From DATKSS01 sp035468355 (GTDB lineage Bacteria; Chloroflexota; Dormibacteria; Dormibacterales; Dormibacteraceae), in NCBI GenBank assembly GCA_035468355.1, contig DATITA010000173.1:1-9485 (forward strand): a DNA stretch of 9,485 nt. The letters run 5' to 3'. Below the pieces are notes generated by a model, which did not search any database, had not been told where the DNA came from, and worked only from the letters and a program-made list of their open reading frames with translations. A program made the position numbers and the translations under genes. Shown piece after piece: positions 1 to 5,584 of this stretch (positions within the stretch are counted from its first letter, which is position 1; each line of letters opens with the position of its first letter).

Positions 1-130
1 GGTCTTCGCCACCGACCCAGGTTCAGTCCCCGACCTCAACGCTTGGGCGCAGACAACCGGAAACCCGTTAGTCGAGTCCACGCAGGAAGGCGTTGTGTAC
101 CGATTCGTCCTCAAGAAGAAGGAGTTCTAG
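1..130 (+). CDS. TusA-like sulfur carrier protein, C-terminal part (5' end outside window)
   Basis: This is the last 42 residues of a protein whose first complete codon begins at base 2; it ends with TAG at 128-130. The visible part reads from VFATDPGSVPDLNAWAQ to a basic VLKKKEF tail. The pattern of strand, DPG-S-xxDLNAWAxxTGN helix and final YRFVLKKK strand matches the C-terminal half of the TusA/SirA fold. In that family a small cytoplasmic protein carries sulfur as a persulfide on the Cys of an N-terminal CPxP motif and passes it to DsrE-type or other acceptors. That Cys would lie upstream of the window, so activity cannot be judged here. The next gene, a DsrE homologue, starts 2 bases after this stop, and TusA-DsrE pairing is a well-known arrangement, which strengthens the call. 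Confidence 0.75.
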   Translation, partial: VFATDPGSVPDLNAWAQTTGNPLVESTQEGVVYRFVLKKKEF

Positions 131-132
131 TC

Positions 133-657
133 ATGAGCGCAATGACGGAGGCGCCGGCGGCCAAGGCGCCGGAGCAGGCAAAGCAAACCGAAAAGCTGGT
201 CATCATCCTATGCAGCGGTGATCTCGACAAGGTGTGGGCGGCCATGATCATCGCAACGAGCGGCGCCGCGATGGGGAAGGAGACTTCGATCTTCTTCACC
301 TTCTGGGGCTTTTCTGCGCTCGTCAAGAACGATGTCCGCATCACGGGCGACAACTGGATGCAGAAGATGCTCTCGTTGGTGAACCGGCCGGGCGATGAGC
401 ACATGAAGCTCTCGAAGATGAACTTCGCCGGCATGGGTCCCGCAATGCTGGAGCACATCGCGGACGAGCACCACGCCGCGCTGCCGCACGAGCTGATGGC
501 GACGGCGAAGGAGCTCGGTGTCCGGCTCTTGCCATGCCAGATGAGCATGGACCTCTTTGGCATCAAGCCCGACGACCTGATCGACGGTGTGGAGGCGCCG
601 GTTGGGGCCGCCACCATGCTGTCCCTGGCCGAAGGCGCCATCACGTTCTTCATCTGA
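133..657 (+). CDS. DsrE/DsrF-family sulfur-transfer protein (DsrE2-like)
   Basis: A 174-residue cytoplasmic protein of the DsrE/DsrF/DrsH superfamily. ATG 133 is chosen because GGAG at 121-124 lies 8 bases upstream; a longer reading from 43 would run through the preceding tusA-like gene. After a low-complexity Ala/Pro/Lys start (residues 1-20), the domain begins with KLVIILCSGDLDKVWAAMIIATSGAAMG. A hydrophobic FFTFWGF stretch follows near 54-60, then LLPCQMSMDLFGI at 132-144 and a hydrophobic C-terminus. Cys27 and Cys135 are the only cysteines; Cys135 sits in the conserved CQMSMD motif typical of DsrE2-type proteins. Family members accept or relay sulfane sulfur from TusA. Here the gene sits 2 bases after a TusA-like gene and overlaps the next gene by 1 base, so the three are probably co-translated. 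The precise sulfur donor and acceptor are inferred, not shown. Confidence 0.85.
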   Translation: MSAMTEAPAAKAPEQAKQTEKLVIILCSGDLDKVWAAMIIATSGAAMGKETSIFFTFWGFSALVKNDVRITGDNWMQKMLSLVNRPGDEHMKLSKMNFAGMGPAMLEHIADEHHAALPHELMATAKELGVRLLPCQMSMDLFGIKPDDLIDGVEAPVGAATMLSLAEGAITFFI

Positions 658-1076
658 TGATCGCCGTCGATTACGAATCCGGGGACCGTCTCCGCATCGA
701 TGTGCGCGGACATGAGGTGGTGGCGGATCAGCCGGTCGAGGACGGTGGCGCCGACGCAGGGCCGACGCCGACCGAGCTCTTCGTGGCGAGCCTGGGCGCT
801 TGCGTCGCCTTCTACGCCGAGCGGTTTCTACGCCGCAACGGCCTCTCGACCGACGGCCTCAAGGTCGAGTGCGCTCACCGCTGGGCCGAGAATCCTCACC
901 GCATCGGGGAGATCGAGCTCGTCGTCAACGCGCCAGGGCTGACCGACGCCAAGCGCGCGGCGTTCGAGCGGGTGGTCGATCACTGCACGATCCACAACAC
1001 GCTCCGCCAGCCGCCGGCGATCAGCATGGTCGTCAGCCCGGCTCGGACCAGCGCCTTGACGGAGCGAGCGATCTAG
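657..1076 (+). CDS. OsmC/Ohr-family thiol-dependent peroxidase
   Basis: A 139-residue OsmC-family protein. ATG 657 shares its A with the TGA stop of the dsrE-like gene (655-657), and no good ribosome-binding site precedes it, so termination-reinitiation coupling is likely. The signature residues are present: a GPTPTELFVASLGACVAFY helix with Cys49, and VDHCTIHNTL with Cys110, the two redox cysteines of the family. The length is normal for short OsmC proteins. OsmC/Ohr enzymes reduce organic hydroperoxides in the cytoplasm, usually with lipoyl or other thiol reductants. Some members are linked to reactive sulfur species, which fits the TusA/DsrE neighbours. An upstream ATG at 534 in the same frame is rejected because it lies inside the dsrE-like gene. 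The 3' end faces the convergent CBS/BON gene with only 2 bases between stop codons. Confidence 0.88.
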   Translation: MIAVDYESGDRLRIDVRGHEVVADQPVEDGGADAGPTPTELFVASLGACVAFYAERFLRRNGLSTDGLKVECAHRWAENPHRIGEIELVVNAPGLTDAKRAAFERVVDHCTIHNTLRQPPAISMVVSPARTSALTERAI

Positions 1077-1086
1077 ATCTAGATCG
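1069..1086. repeat. 18-bp perfect palindrome spanning two convergent stop codons
   Basis: CGATCTAGATCTAGATCG equals its own reverse complement. It contains the TAG stop of the osmC-like gene (1074-1076, + strand) and the TAG stop of the CBS/BON gene (1079-1081, - strand). It has no unpaired loop or following T-run, so it is not a standard Rho-independent terminator, although the transcripts could still fold there. The function is unknown. Confidence 0.6.
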
Positions 1087-1798
1087 ATTCAGTGGTCTGG
1101 ATCGCCGGCTGGGCAAACGCTCGCACCGGCCGGGAGTCATCCCACTTGTAGGTGAGCTGGCTCACGACCTCGACCACGCCGTCGAGCGCCTTGGTCATGC
1201 GGGCCAGGATCTCGGCGTCGCTCCTCCGATCGACTTCGCCCGTGAGCGTGACCACGTTGTAACGGACCTCGACTCCGACCGGCTGCTCGGGCGACAGCAT
1301 CAGCGCGGGGATCAGGCGGTGGACGATCTCGTCCCGAAGCTCCTCGTCGGTGCGCAGAAAGACCTGCAGCAGATCGCTGCGGCTGACCACGCCGGCTATC
1401 CGGCCGCGGTCGTCGACGACGATCAGGCGCCGGACGTTACGGACCTGCATCATCCGGGCTGCCAGCGTGAGGCCCGTCGTCGAGCTGACCGTGATCGGCG
1501 GCGTGGTCATGAGGTCGGAGGCGACCAGACCGTCGGCCTTGGCTCTTTCTCTCTGGCGGCGTCGCAGGTGGAGCAGGTCGGGCTCGGTTTCGAGCTCGTG
1601 CCGGCGCTCTTTGAGCAACAGGTCGGTTTCCGAGACGATTCCCATCGGGAAACCGTTGACGTCGACGATCGGGATGGCGCTGACCCGGTTCTCCTGGATC
1701 AGACGCACCAGGAGCTTGAACGGGGTCAGCGGGCCGGCCACGTGGACGCGAGCGGTCATGACGTCGGCCACGGTCCGCCTGCGAGGAAGGCTGGTCAT
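1079..1798 (-). CDS. CBS-CBS-BON domain protein
   Basis: A 239-residue soluble protein with two CBS domains (about residues 9-65 and 92-148) and a C-terminal BON domain (about 155-220). Evidence for CBS: VADVMTARVHV...AIPIVDVNGFPMGIVSETDLL, and ASDLMTTPPITV...RRLIVVDDRGRIAGVVSRSDLL. Evidence for BON: VEVRYNVVTLTGEVDRRSDAEIL followed by a hydrophobic GVVEVVSQLTYKW strand. A strongly charged helical linker (65-90) joins the CBS repeats. CBS pairs usually bind adenine nucleotides and act as regulatory modules; BON domains are thought to bind membranes or partner proteins. No signal peptide is visible, so the BON domain appears cytoplasmic. The ATG overlaps the stop of the upstream universal stress gene as ATGA (1795-1798), indicating one translationally coupled operon. 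CBS proteins such as mycobacterial Hrp1 are induced by DosR, consistent with the nearby two-component pair. The ligand is not predictable. Confidence 0.88.
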   Translation of the reverse strand: MTSLPRRRTVADVMTARVHVAGPLTPFKLLVRLIQENRVSAIPIVDVNGFPMGIVSETDLLLKERRHELETEPDLLHLRRRQRERAKADGLVASDLMTTPPITVSSTTGLTLAARMMQVRNVRRLIVVDDRGRIAGVVSRSDLLQVFLRTDEELRDEIVHRLIPALMLSPEQPVGVEVRYNVVTLTGEVDRRSDAEILARMTKALDGVVEVVSQLTYKWDDSRPVRAFAQPAIQTTESI

Positions 1799-2661
1799 CG
1801 GACGCGCTCCGCGACCAGGATCGGCCGGGCGGTGGCACGCAGTAGGTCATGCGTGACCGAGCCGAGCATGAGGCTGCCGAGATCACCCATCCTGCTTCCG
1901 CCCACGACGATTACGTCGGCCTCCCAGGTGCCCGCGATCCCGGCCACCGCTTTCGCGACCGGACCGTCATCCAGGACCATCGACTCGAACTTGATCCCTG
2001 CCTCCTTGAGCAGCGTGGATGCTCTGTCGATCGTCTCGCGGATCTCCTCGTCGGGCTCGACATACGCGAGGCCCTGAATCCCGACCACCGCCTGGGCGAC
2101 GTGGACGACGAGCACCTGGGCGCCGGGCGCCGTGGCTGCCGCGATGGCGGCACGGACTCCGGGCACCAGGTCGTCGCCGCCTGCGATGGCGAGGAGCACG
2201 CGCGGCGAGTCGTGACGAGGCTCCGGGGCCGGGGCGCGCACGATGAGCACGGGTGCGTCGACCGATCCGAGCAGCTGGTGGCTGGTGCTGTGCTGGATGA
2301 TCGCCTGCCAGTCGGGCAGACCGCGAGACCCGACCACGACGAGGTCGGCCGAGAACTCGCGAGCCGACTCGGCGATGGCCGCCGCCACGTGGCCCGCGTC
2401 GGCCCGAATGATCCGGCCTTCGGCCTGGATTCCTGCCGCCCGCAGCTTTTCCACCGTCTCGGCGAGCAGCTCGTCCGCCTCACGGCGCATCTCCACGTCC
2501 CACACGCCGTGGCGGTGGTGCACCTCGAGGTTCCAGACGTGGACGACCCGTACCTCCGCCGACGATGGGAGCGCGAAAGAGGATGTGACGGCGACAGCGG
2601 CATTCGCCTGGTCGCTTCCGTCCGTGGCCAGAAGAATGCGGGCGAAACCGTGATTGCTCAT
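1795..2661 (-). CDS. Tandem universal stress protein (two UspA domains)
   Basis: A 288-residue protein made of two UspA folds (about residues 5-142 and 153-285). Domain 1 opens with RILLATDGSDQAN, the usual first strand and Asp of Usp proteins, and holds VVVGSRGLPDW at 108-118. Domain 2 opens with RVLLAIAGGDD and ends with VVGGSRMGDLGSLMLGSVTHDLL. The ATP motif G-2X-G-9X-G(S/T) is imperfect in both copies: domain 1 has GSRG but HSTS where GS is expected, and domain 2 has GSV but Met for the second Gly. Nucleotide binding may thus be weakened. ATG 2661 is preferred over the in-frame start at 2712, because the homologous sequence begins at MSNHGF and the longer reading would cross the shared promoter region. 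GGAG lies only 2 bases before this ATG, an unusually short spacing. Tandem Usps are typical hypoxia/starvation proteins of actinobacteria and several belong to the DosR regulon. The gene is divergent from the sensor kinase and overlaps the CBS/BON gene by 4 bases. Confidence 0.9.
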   Translation of the reverse strand: MSNHGFARILLATDGSDQANAAVAVTSSFALPSSAEVRVVHVWNLEVHHRHGVWDVEMRREADELLAETVEKLRAAGIQAEGRIIRADAGHVAAAIAESAREFSADLVVVGSRGLPDWQAIIQHSTSHQLLGSVDAPVLIVRAPAPEPRHDSPRVLLAIAGGDDLVPGVRAAIAAATAPGAQVLVVHVAQAVVGIQGLAYVEPDEEIRETIDRASTLLKEAGIKFESMVLDDGPVAKAVAGIAGTWEADVIVVGGSRMGDLGSLMLGSVTHDLLRATARPILVAERVR

Positions 2662-2690
2662 GGCTCCAGCTTTCCAGAGGGGATGGTTTG

Positions 2691-2715
2691 CCAGTAGGGT
2701 CGATCGCCCCACTGG
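2691..2715. promoter_or_regulatory. Inverted repeat in divergent promoter region, candidate DosR-type operator
   Basis: The arms CCAGTAGGG and CCCCACTGG are separated by 7 bases (TCGATCG) and pair at 8 of 9 positions. The repeat is centred near 2703, 42 bases from the ATG of the universal stress gene (2661) and 45 from the ATG of the kinase gene (2748). The inner part can also be read as GGG-8 bases-CCC, the same spacing as the known mycobacterial DosR box (GGGACTWWAGTCCC), although the central bases differ. Position, symmetry and neighbours suggest an operator serving both genes. Binding by the adjacent regulator is an inference. Confidence 0.5.
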
Positions 2716-2732
2716 CTGGGGGCCAACTGTCG

Positions 2733-2738
2733 TAGATT
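2733..2738 (+). promoter_or_regulatory. Weak candidate -10 element for the kinase gene
   Basis: TAGATT matches TATAAT at 4 of 6 positions and ends 9 bases before the kinase ATG, with no convincing -35 box at the usual spacing. If used, transcription would begin within a few bases of the start codon (leaderless or nearly so), and the inverted repeat at 2691-2715 would sit near position -42, where class II activators bind. This is suggestive only. Confidence 0.25.
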
Positions 2739-2747
2739 TCGCCGTGG

Positions 2748-4373
2748 ATGCGAGGTCCGGGGGACCGCAAGGACGTGCTGCTCGAGGCAGGCCTGACGTT
2801 GGCCTCGGAGCTGTCGCTTCCGATCGTCCTCCAGCGCATCGTCGATATCGCCGCGCAGCTCACCGACGCCCGCTATGGGGCGCTCGGCGTCATCGGCGAA
2901 CACGGGTCCCTGGTCGAGTTCGTGACGACCGGGGTCTCCGCCCGGGAGCGCCGCCAGATAGGGCCGCCACCGCGAGGCCACGGAATTCTTGGCCTCCTCA
3001 TCCAGGATCCGCGACCGCTTCGCATCCAGGACATCGCGGCACACGAGAAGTCGGTCGGCTTCCCGGCCCACCACCCGGCCATGCGCTCCTTCCTTGGCGC
3101 CCCGGTCCAGGCCATGGGCCGGGTCTACGGGAACATCTACTTGGCGGAGAAGCGCACCGCCGACGAGTTCAGCGAGGAGGACGAGGAGTCGCTCGTGGTC
3201 CTCGCCACCCAGGCGGGCGTGGCGATCGCCAACGCTTCGATGTACCGGGAGATCCGCTCCCGCGAGCGCTGGCTGGACGCGCTCCGCGACATCACGAACC
3301 AGGTCATAGGCGGGGCCGTCCGCAGCGCGCTCCTGGAGAAGATTGCCGAGCATGCTCTAGAGCTGGCTTCGGCGGACGTGGCAACGATCATCACGGTGAG
3401 CGAAACGCCGGGTGAGCTGCTGGTCGCGGCCTCGGTCGGCGCCAGGTCTGCAGAGCTGCTCGGCCAGACCATGCCGGCAGACCAATCGATTTCGGGCGAG
3501 GTGATGCGCGGCGGGCGATCGCTGGTGCTCGCCGACCTCAGCTCCGATCCGCGTGCCTTCCAGCCCATCGTCCGGGTGGGGCGCCACGGACCCGGCCTGT
3601 TCATCCCGCTGCGTGTGCCGGGTGGAACGGCGGGCACGTTGATGGTCGCCAACCTGCGGGGAGGACGCACGTTCGACGAGGAGACCCGGCGGATCGTGGA
3701 GAGCTTCACCGACCAAGCGTCGGTGGCGCTCGAGTTCGACAAGGCGCAGGCCGAGTTGCGCCGTTTGGGGTTGATGGACGATCGCGAGCGCATCGCGAAG
3801 GAGCTGCACGACGGCATCATCCAGTCGCTGTTCGCCGTCGGCATGAACCTGCAGGGCACCGCCCTGCTTGCCGGTTCAGCAGACACTGCAGCCCGGATCG
3901 AGTCCTCCGTCGACGAGCTGGACAAGGTTATTCGTGACCTTCGCAACTACATCTTCGGCCTGCGCCCCGGGATCCTGGCCGACCGCCAGCTCGACCAGGC
4001 GCTGCACGTGCTGGGCCAGGACCTCGAGTCACGCTCGAACATCAAAGTCCGGGTGGAGGTCGACGCCGCGGTCGCGGCCGCTCTCTCGCCTCGCTCGCCC
4101 GACATCGTCCAGTTGACCCGGGAGGCGTTGTCGAACGCATCCCGGTACGCGCAGGCGTCAAAGATCCGCGTCAGCCTGGGGCGTCGGGGATCGACCGCCG
4201 TCCTGGCGATCGAGGACGACGGAGTCGGCTTCGACACCGGCCGTGCGACTGTGGGCAACGGCCTGCGCAACATGCGAGAGAGAGCTTCGGCTTTTGGCGC
4301 CACGCTGGAAATCTCGAGCACCGCGGGGGAGGGGACCCGGTTGCGCGTGTTGATCCCGATTCGTGACAGCTGA
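2748..4373 (+). CDS. DosS/DosT-like GAF-GAF sensor histidine kinase, probable haem sensor
   Basis: A 541-residue soluble kinase without membrane segments. The layout is GAF-A (about 24-165), GAF-B (195-332), HisKA_3 dimerisation domain (339-405) and HATPase (450-538). ERIAKELHDGIIQSLF carries the phospho-acceptor His354. The ATPase has LTREALSNASRYAQAS (N box, Asn463), DDGVGFD (G1) and GNGLRNMRERA (G2). GAF-A closely resembles mycobacterial DosS (DevS), including LGLLIQDPRPLRIQD, GFPAHHPAMRSFLGAPV and GNIYLAEK. Aligning with DosS from memory, His109 falls on the proximal haem ligand His149 and Tyr131 on the distal Tyr171, with the same 22-residue spacing. Gly47 falls on DosS Glu87, which is Gly85 in DosT. 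This suggests a haem-bound sensor of O2, NO or CO that phosphorylates the next gene's product. ATG 2748 gives a family-like N-terminus, shorter than that of DosS, and has no clear ribosome-binding site. The gas ligand and redox behaviour are inferred. Confidence 0.92.
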   Translation: MRGPGDRKDVLLEAGLTLASELSLPIVLQRIVDIAAQLTDARYGALGVIGEHGSLVEFVTTGVSARERRQIGPPPRGHGILGLLIQDPRPLRIQDIAAHEKSVGFPAHHPAMRSFLGAPVQAMGRVYGNIYLAEKRTADEFSEEDEESLVVLATQAGVAIANASMYREIRSRERWLDALRDITNQVIGGAVRSALLEKIAEHALELASADVATIITVSETPGELLVAASVGARSAELLGQTMPADQSISGEVMRGGRSLVLADLSSDPRAFQPIVRVGRHGPGLFIPLRVPGGTAGTLMVANLRGGRTFDEETRRIVESFTDQASVALEFDKAQAELRRLGLMDDRERIAKELHDGIIQSLFAVGMNLQGTALLAGSADTAARIESSVDELDKVIRDLRNYIFGLRPGILADRQLDQALHVLGQDLESRSNIKVRVEVDAAVAAALSPRSPDIVQLTREALSNASRYAQASKIRVSLGRRGSTAVLAIEDDGVGFDTGRATVGNGLRNMRERASAFGATLEISSTAGEGTRLRVLIPIRDS

Positions 4374-4377
4374 CCAC

Positions 4378-4389
4378 GGCCGATCGGCC
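4378..4389. repeat. 12-bp palindrome between kinase and regulator genes
   Basis: GGCCGATCGGCC is a perfect palindrome beginning 4 bases after the kinase stop codon and about 50 bases before the regulator start. It shares the CGATCG core with flanking GG/CC found in the inverted repeat at 2691-2715. It could be a second weak regulator site or a chance result of high GC content; no promoter elements are evident next to it. Confidence 0.3.
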
Positions 4390-4440
4390 CATCCGGATCA
4401 GGACCAGGGGCCTTACGCAAGACGGGGGCGGGATGCGAAC

Positions 4441-5112
4441 ATGGTGGTAATGCCCAAGACACGAATCCGAATCTTGCTGGTCGACGACCACGAGGTGGTG
4501 CGCGACGGAGTCAAGTCCCTGATCAACGCCAACGACGATCTGACGGTGGTCGCCGAGGCGGGCTCGGTTCAGGAGGCGATCGACCAGGCCGTGCGGACGA
4601 GACCCGACGTGGTGGTCATGGACGTGAGGCTAGTCGACGGCAGCGGGATCGAGGCCACCCGCGAGATCCGCGCGCGCCTCGAGAAGACGCAGGTCCTCAT
4701 GCTCACGTCCTTTGCCGACGACGAGGCGCTGTTCGCCTCGATCATGGCCGGCGCGGCCGGCTACGTCCTCAAGCAGATCCGAGGCGGCGAGCTGATCCGT
4801 GCCATCCGAGAGGTCGGAGCCGGCAAGAGCCTGCTCGACCCGGAGGTCACCAAGTCGGTTCTCGAGCGCCTGCGCAAGGGCAAGACCATGCGCGACGAGA
4901 AGCTGTCCCGGCTCTCGGCGCAAGAGGAGCGGATCCTCACGCTCGTCTCGCAGGGCATGACCAACGGCCAGATCGGCAAAGAGCTTCGGCTGGCTGAGAA
5001 GACGGTCAAGAACTACGTGTCGACGATCCTCTCCAAGCTCGAGGTCGCCCGCCGCGCGGAAGCGGCGGCGTACCTGGCGCGCCACACCACGACGCCCGGC
5101 TCGAACGGCTAG
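4441..5112 (+). CDS. DosR/NarL-family response regulator (REC plus LuxR-type HTH)
   Basis: A 223-residue response regulator. The receiver domain (about 9-125) has the acidic pair Asp15/Asp16 in LLVDDHEVVRDGV, phospho-acceptor Asp61 in VVVMDVRLVDGSGIE, LTS at 88-90 and Lys111 in GYVLKQI. The LuxR/NarL HTH (about 155-215) reads LSAQEERILTLVSQGMTNGQIG and then LAEKTVKNYVSTILSKL. The last segment is nearly identical to mycobacterial DosR; Lys187, Lys190 and Asn191 align with DosR Lys179, Lys182 and Asn183, which contact DNA, so target-site preference may be similar. ATG 4441 is chosen because GGGA lies 7 bases upstream; ATG 4450 (MPKTRIR) is an alternative. It follows its kinase after 67 bases on the same strand, so the two form a two-component system. 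The stop TAG directly abuts the stop of the convergent SRPBCC gene. Likely targets include the divergent stress genes. Confidence 0.93.
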   Translation: MVVMPKTRIRILLVDDHEVVRDGVKSLINANDDLTVVAEAGSVQEAIDQAVRTRPDVVVMDVRLVDGSGIEATREIRARLEKTQVLMLTSFADDEALFASIMAGAAGYVLKQIRGGELIRAIREVGAGKSLLDPEVTKSVLERLRKGKTMRDEKLSRLSAQEERILTLVSQGMTNGQIGKELRLAEKTVKNYVSTILSKLEVARRAEAAAYLARHTTTPGSNG

Positions 5113-5574
5113 CTAACCCGGCGTCCGGCCCTCCCCTTTGAGGGCTTTCTCGAGGCGGGCCGCGATCGACACCGCCAGCTCCTTGACCGTGGCCTCCGCC
5201 ACGTTGTGCATCAGGGCTTGGTCCAGCTGCCGCCCAAGGCTCCCCAGTGGAGGCTCATACATCCCGCTCACCGTGAGGCGGGTGACGTCGGGGTCGGACG
5301 GGGAGAGCTCGATCTTGCCCGTCATCTCGGGAAAGAGCTTCTCGGGGAAGGTCGCCTTCCAGGTGAGCGGGATCACGGTCCAGGTCGAGGTCTTGACCGG
5401 CTCACCGAGCTCCACAGCCACCCGTTTGCGGATCGGCACTCCAGCGACGTGCACCCCCACTTTGGACACGTTCTTGTCGCCGATGCGCGGAAACCATTTA
5501 CGCGGGCCTTCCAGCAGCGCATCCGAGCATGCCTTGATCGGGTGCGCGACGTGGACCGAGTGTTCGATGTACAT
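5113..5574 (-). CDS. SRPBCC (START/Bet v1-like) small ligand-binding protein
   Basis: A 153-residue protein starting at ATG 5574 (MYIEHSVHVAHPIKAC). The longer in-frame reading to 5655 would overlap sdhB and is not used. An opening strand with a HPIKAC turn, successive strands around TSTWTVIPLTWKATFPEKLFP and GKIELSPSDPDVTRLTVSGMYEPP, and a long C-terminal helix (LDQALMHNVAEATVKELAVSIAARLEKAL) are the hallmarks of the SRPBCC helix-grip fold, which encloses a hydrophobic cavity. It has no signal peptide or membrane helix, so it is probably cytoplasmic. It begins 10 bases after the sdhB stop and is the last gene of the sdh operon. SRPBCC proteins include COQ10-type quinone binders, so a role in quinone or lipid handling near the dehydrogenase is possible, but nothing in the sequence proves the ligand. 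Its stop codon (5113-5115) directly adjoins that of the convergent response regulator. Confidence 0.75.
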   Translation of the reverse strand: MYIEHSVHVAHPIKACSDALLEGPRKWFPRIGDKNVSKVGVHVAGVPIRKRVAVELGEPVKTSTWTVIPLTWKATFPEKLFPEMTGKIELSPSDPDVTRLTVSGMYEPPLGSLGRQLDQALMHNVAEATVKELAVSIAARLEKALKGEGRTPG

Positions 5575-5584
5575 ATCCGCCGAC

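Noticed and set aside
43..132. N-terminal extension of the dsrE-like gene from an ATG at 43
   Set aside because: It lies over the tail of the TusA-like gene in another frame, shows no family similarity, and the ATG at 133 has a proper ribosome-binding site.
800..2077. 425-codon open frame on the plus strand
   Set aside because: It runs through osmC and antisense to the CBS/BON and Usp genes; the Arg/Asp/His-rich, low-complexity translation is typical of a high-GC shadow frame.
2688..2716. Kinase promoter with TTGCCA as -35
   Set aside because: No acceptable -10 hexamer occurs 16-18 bases downstream.
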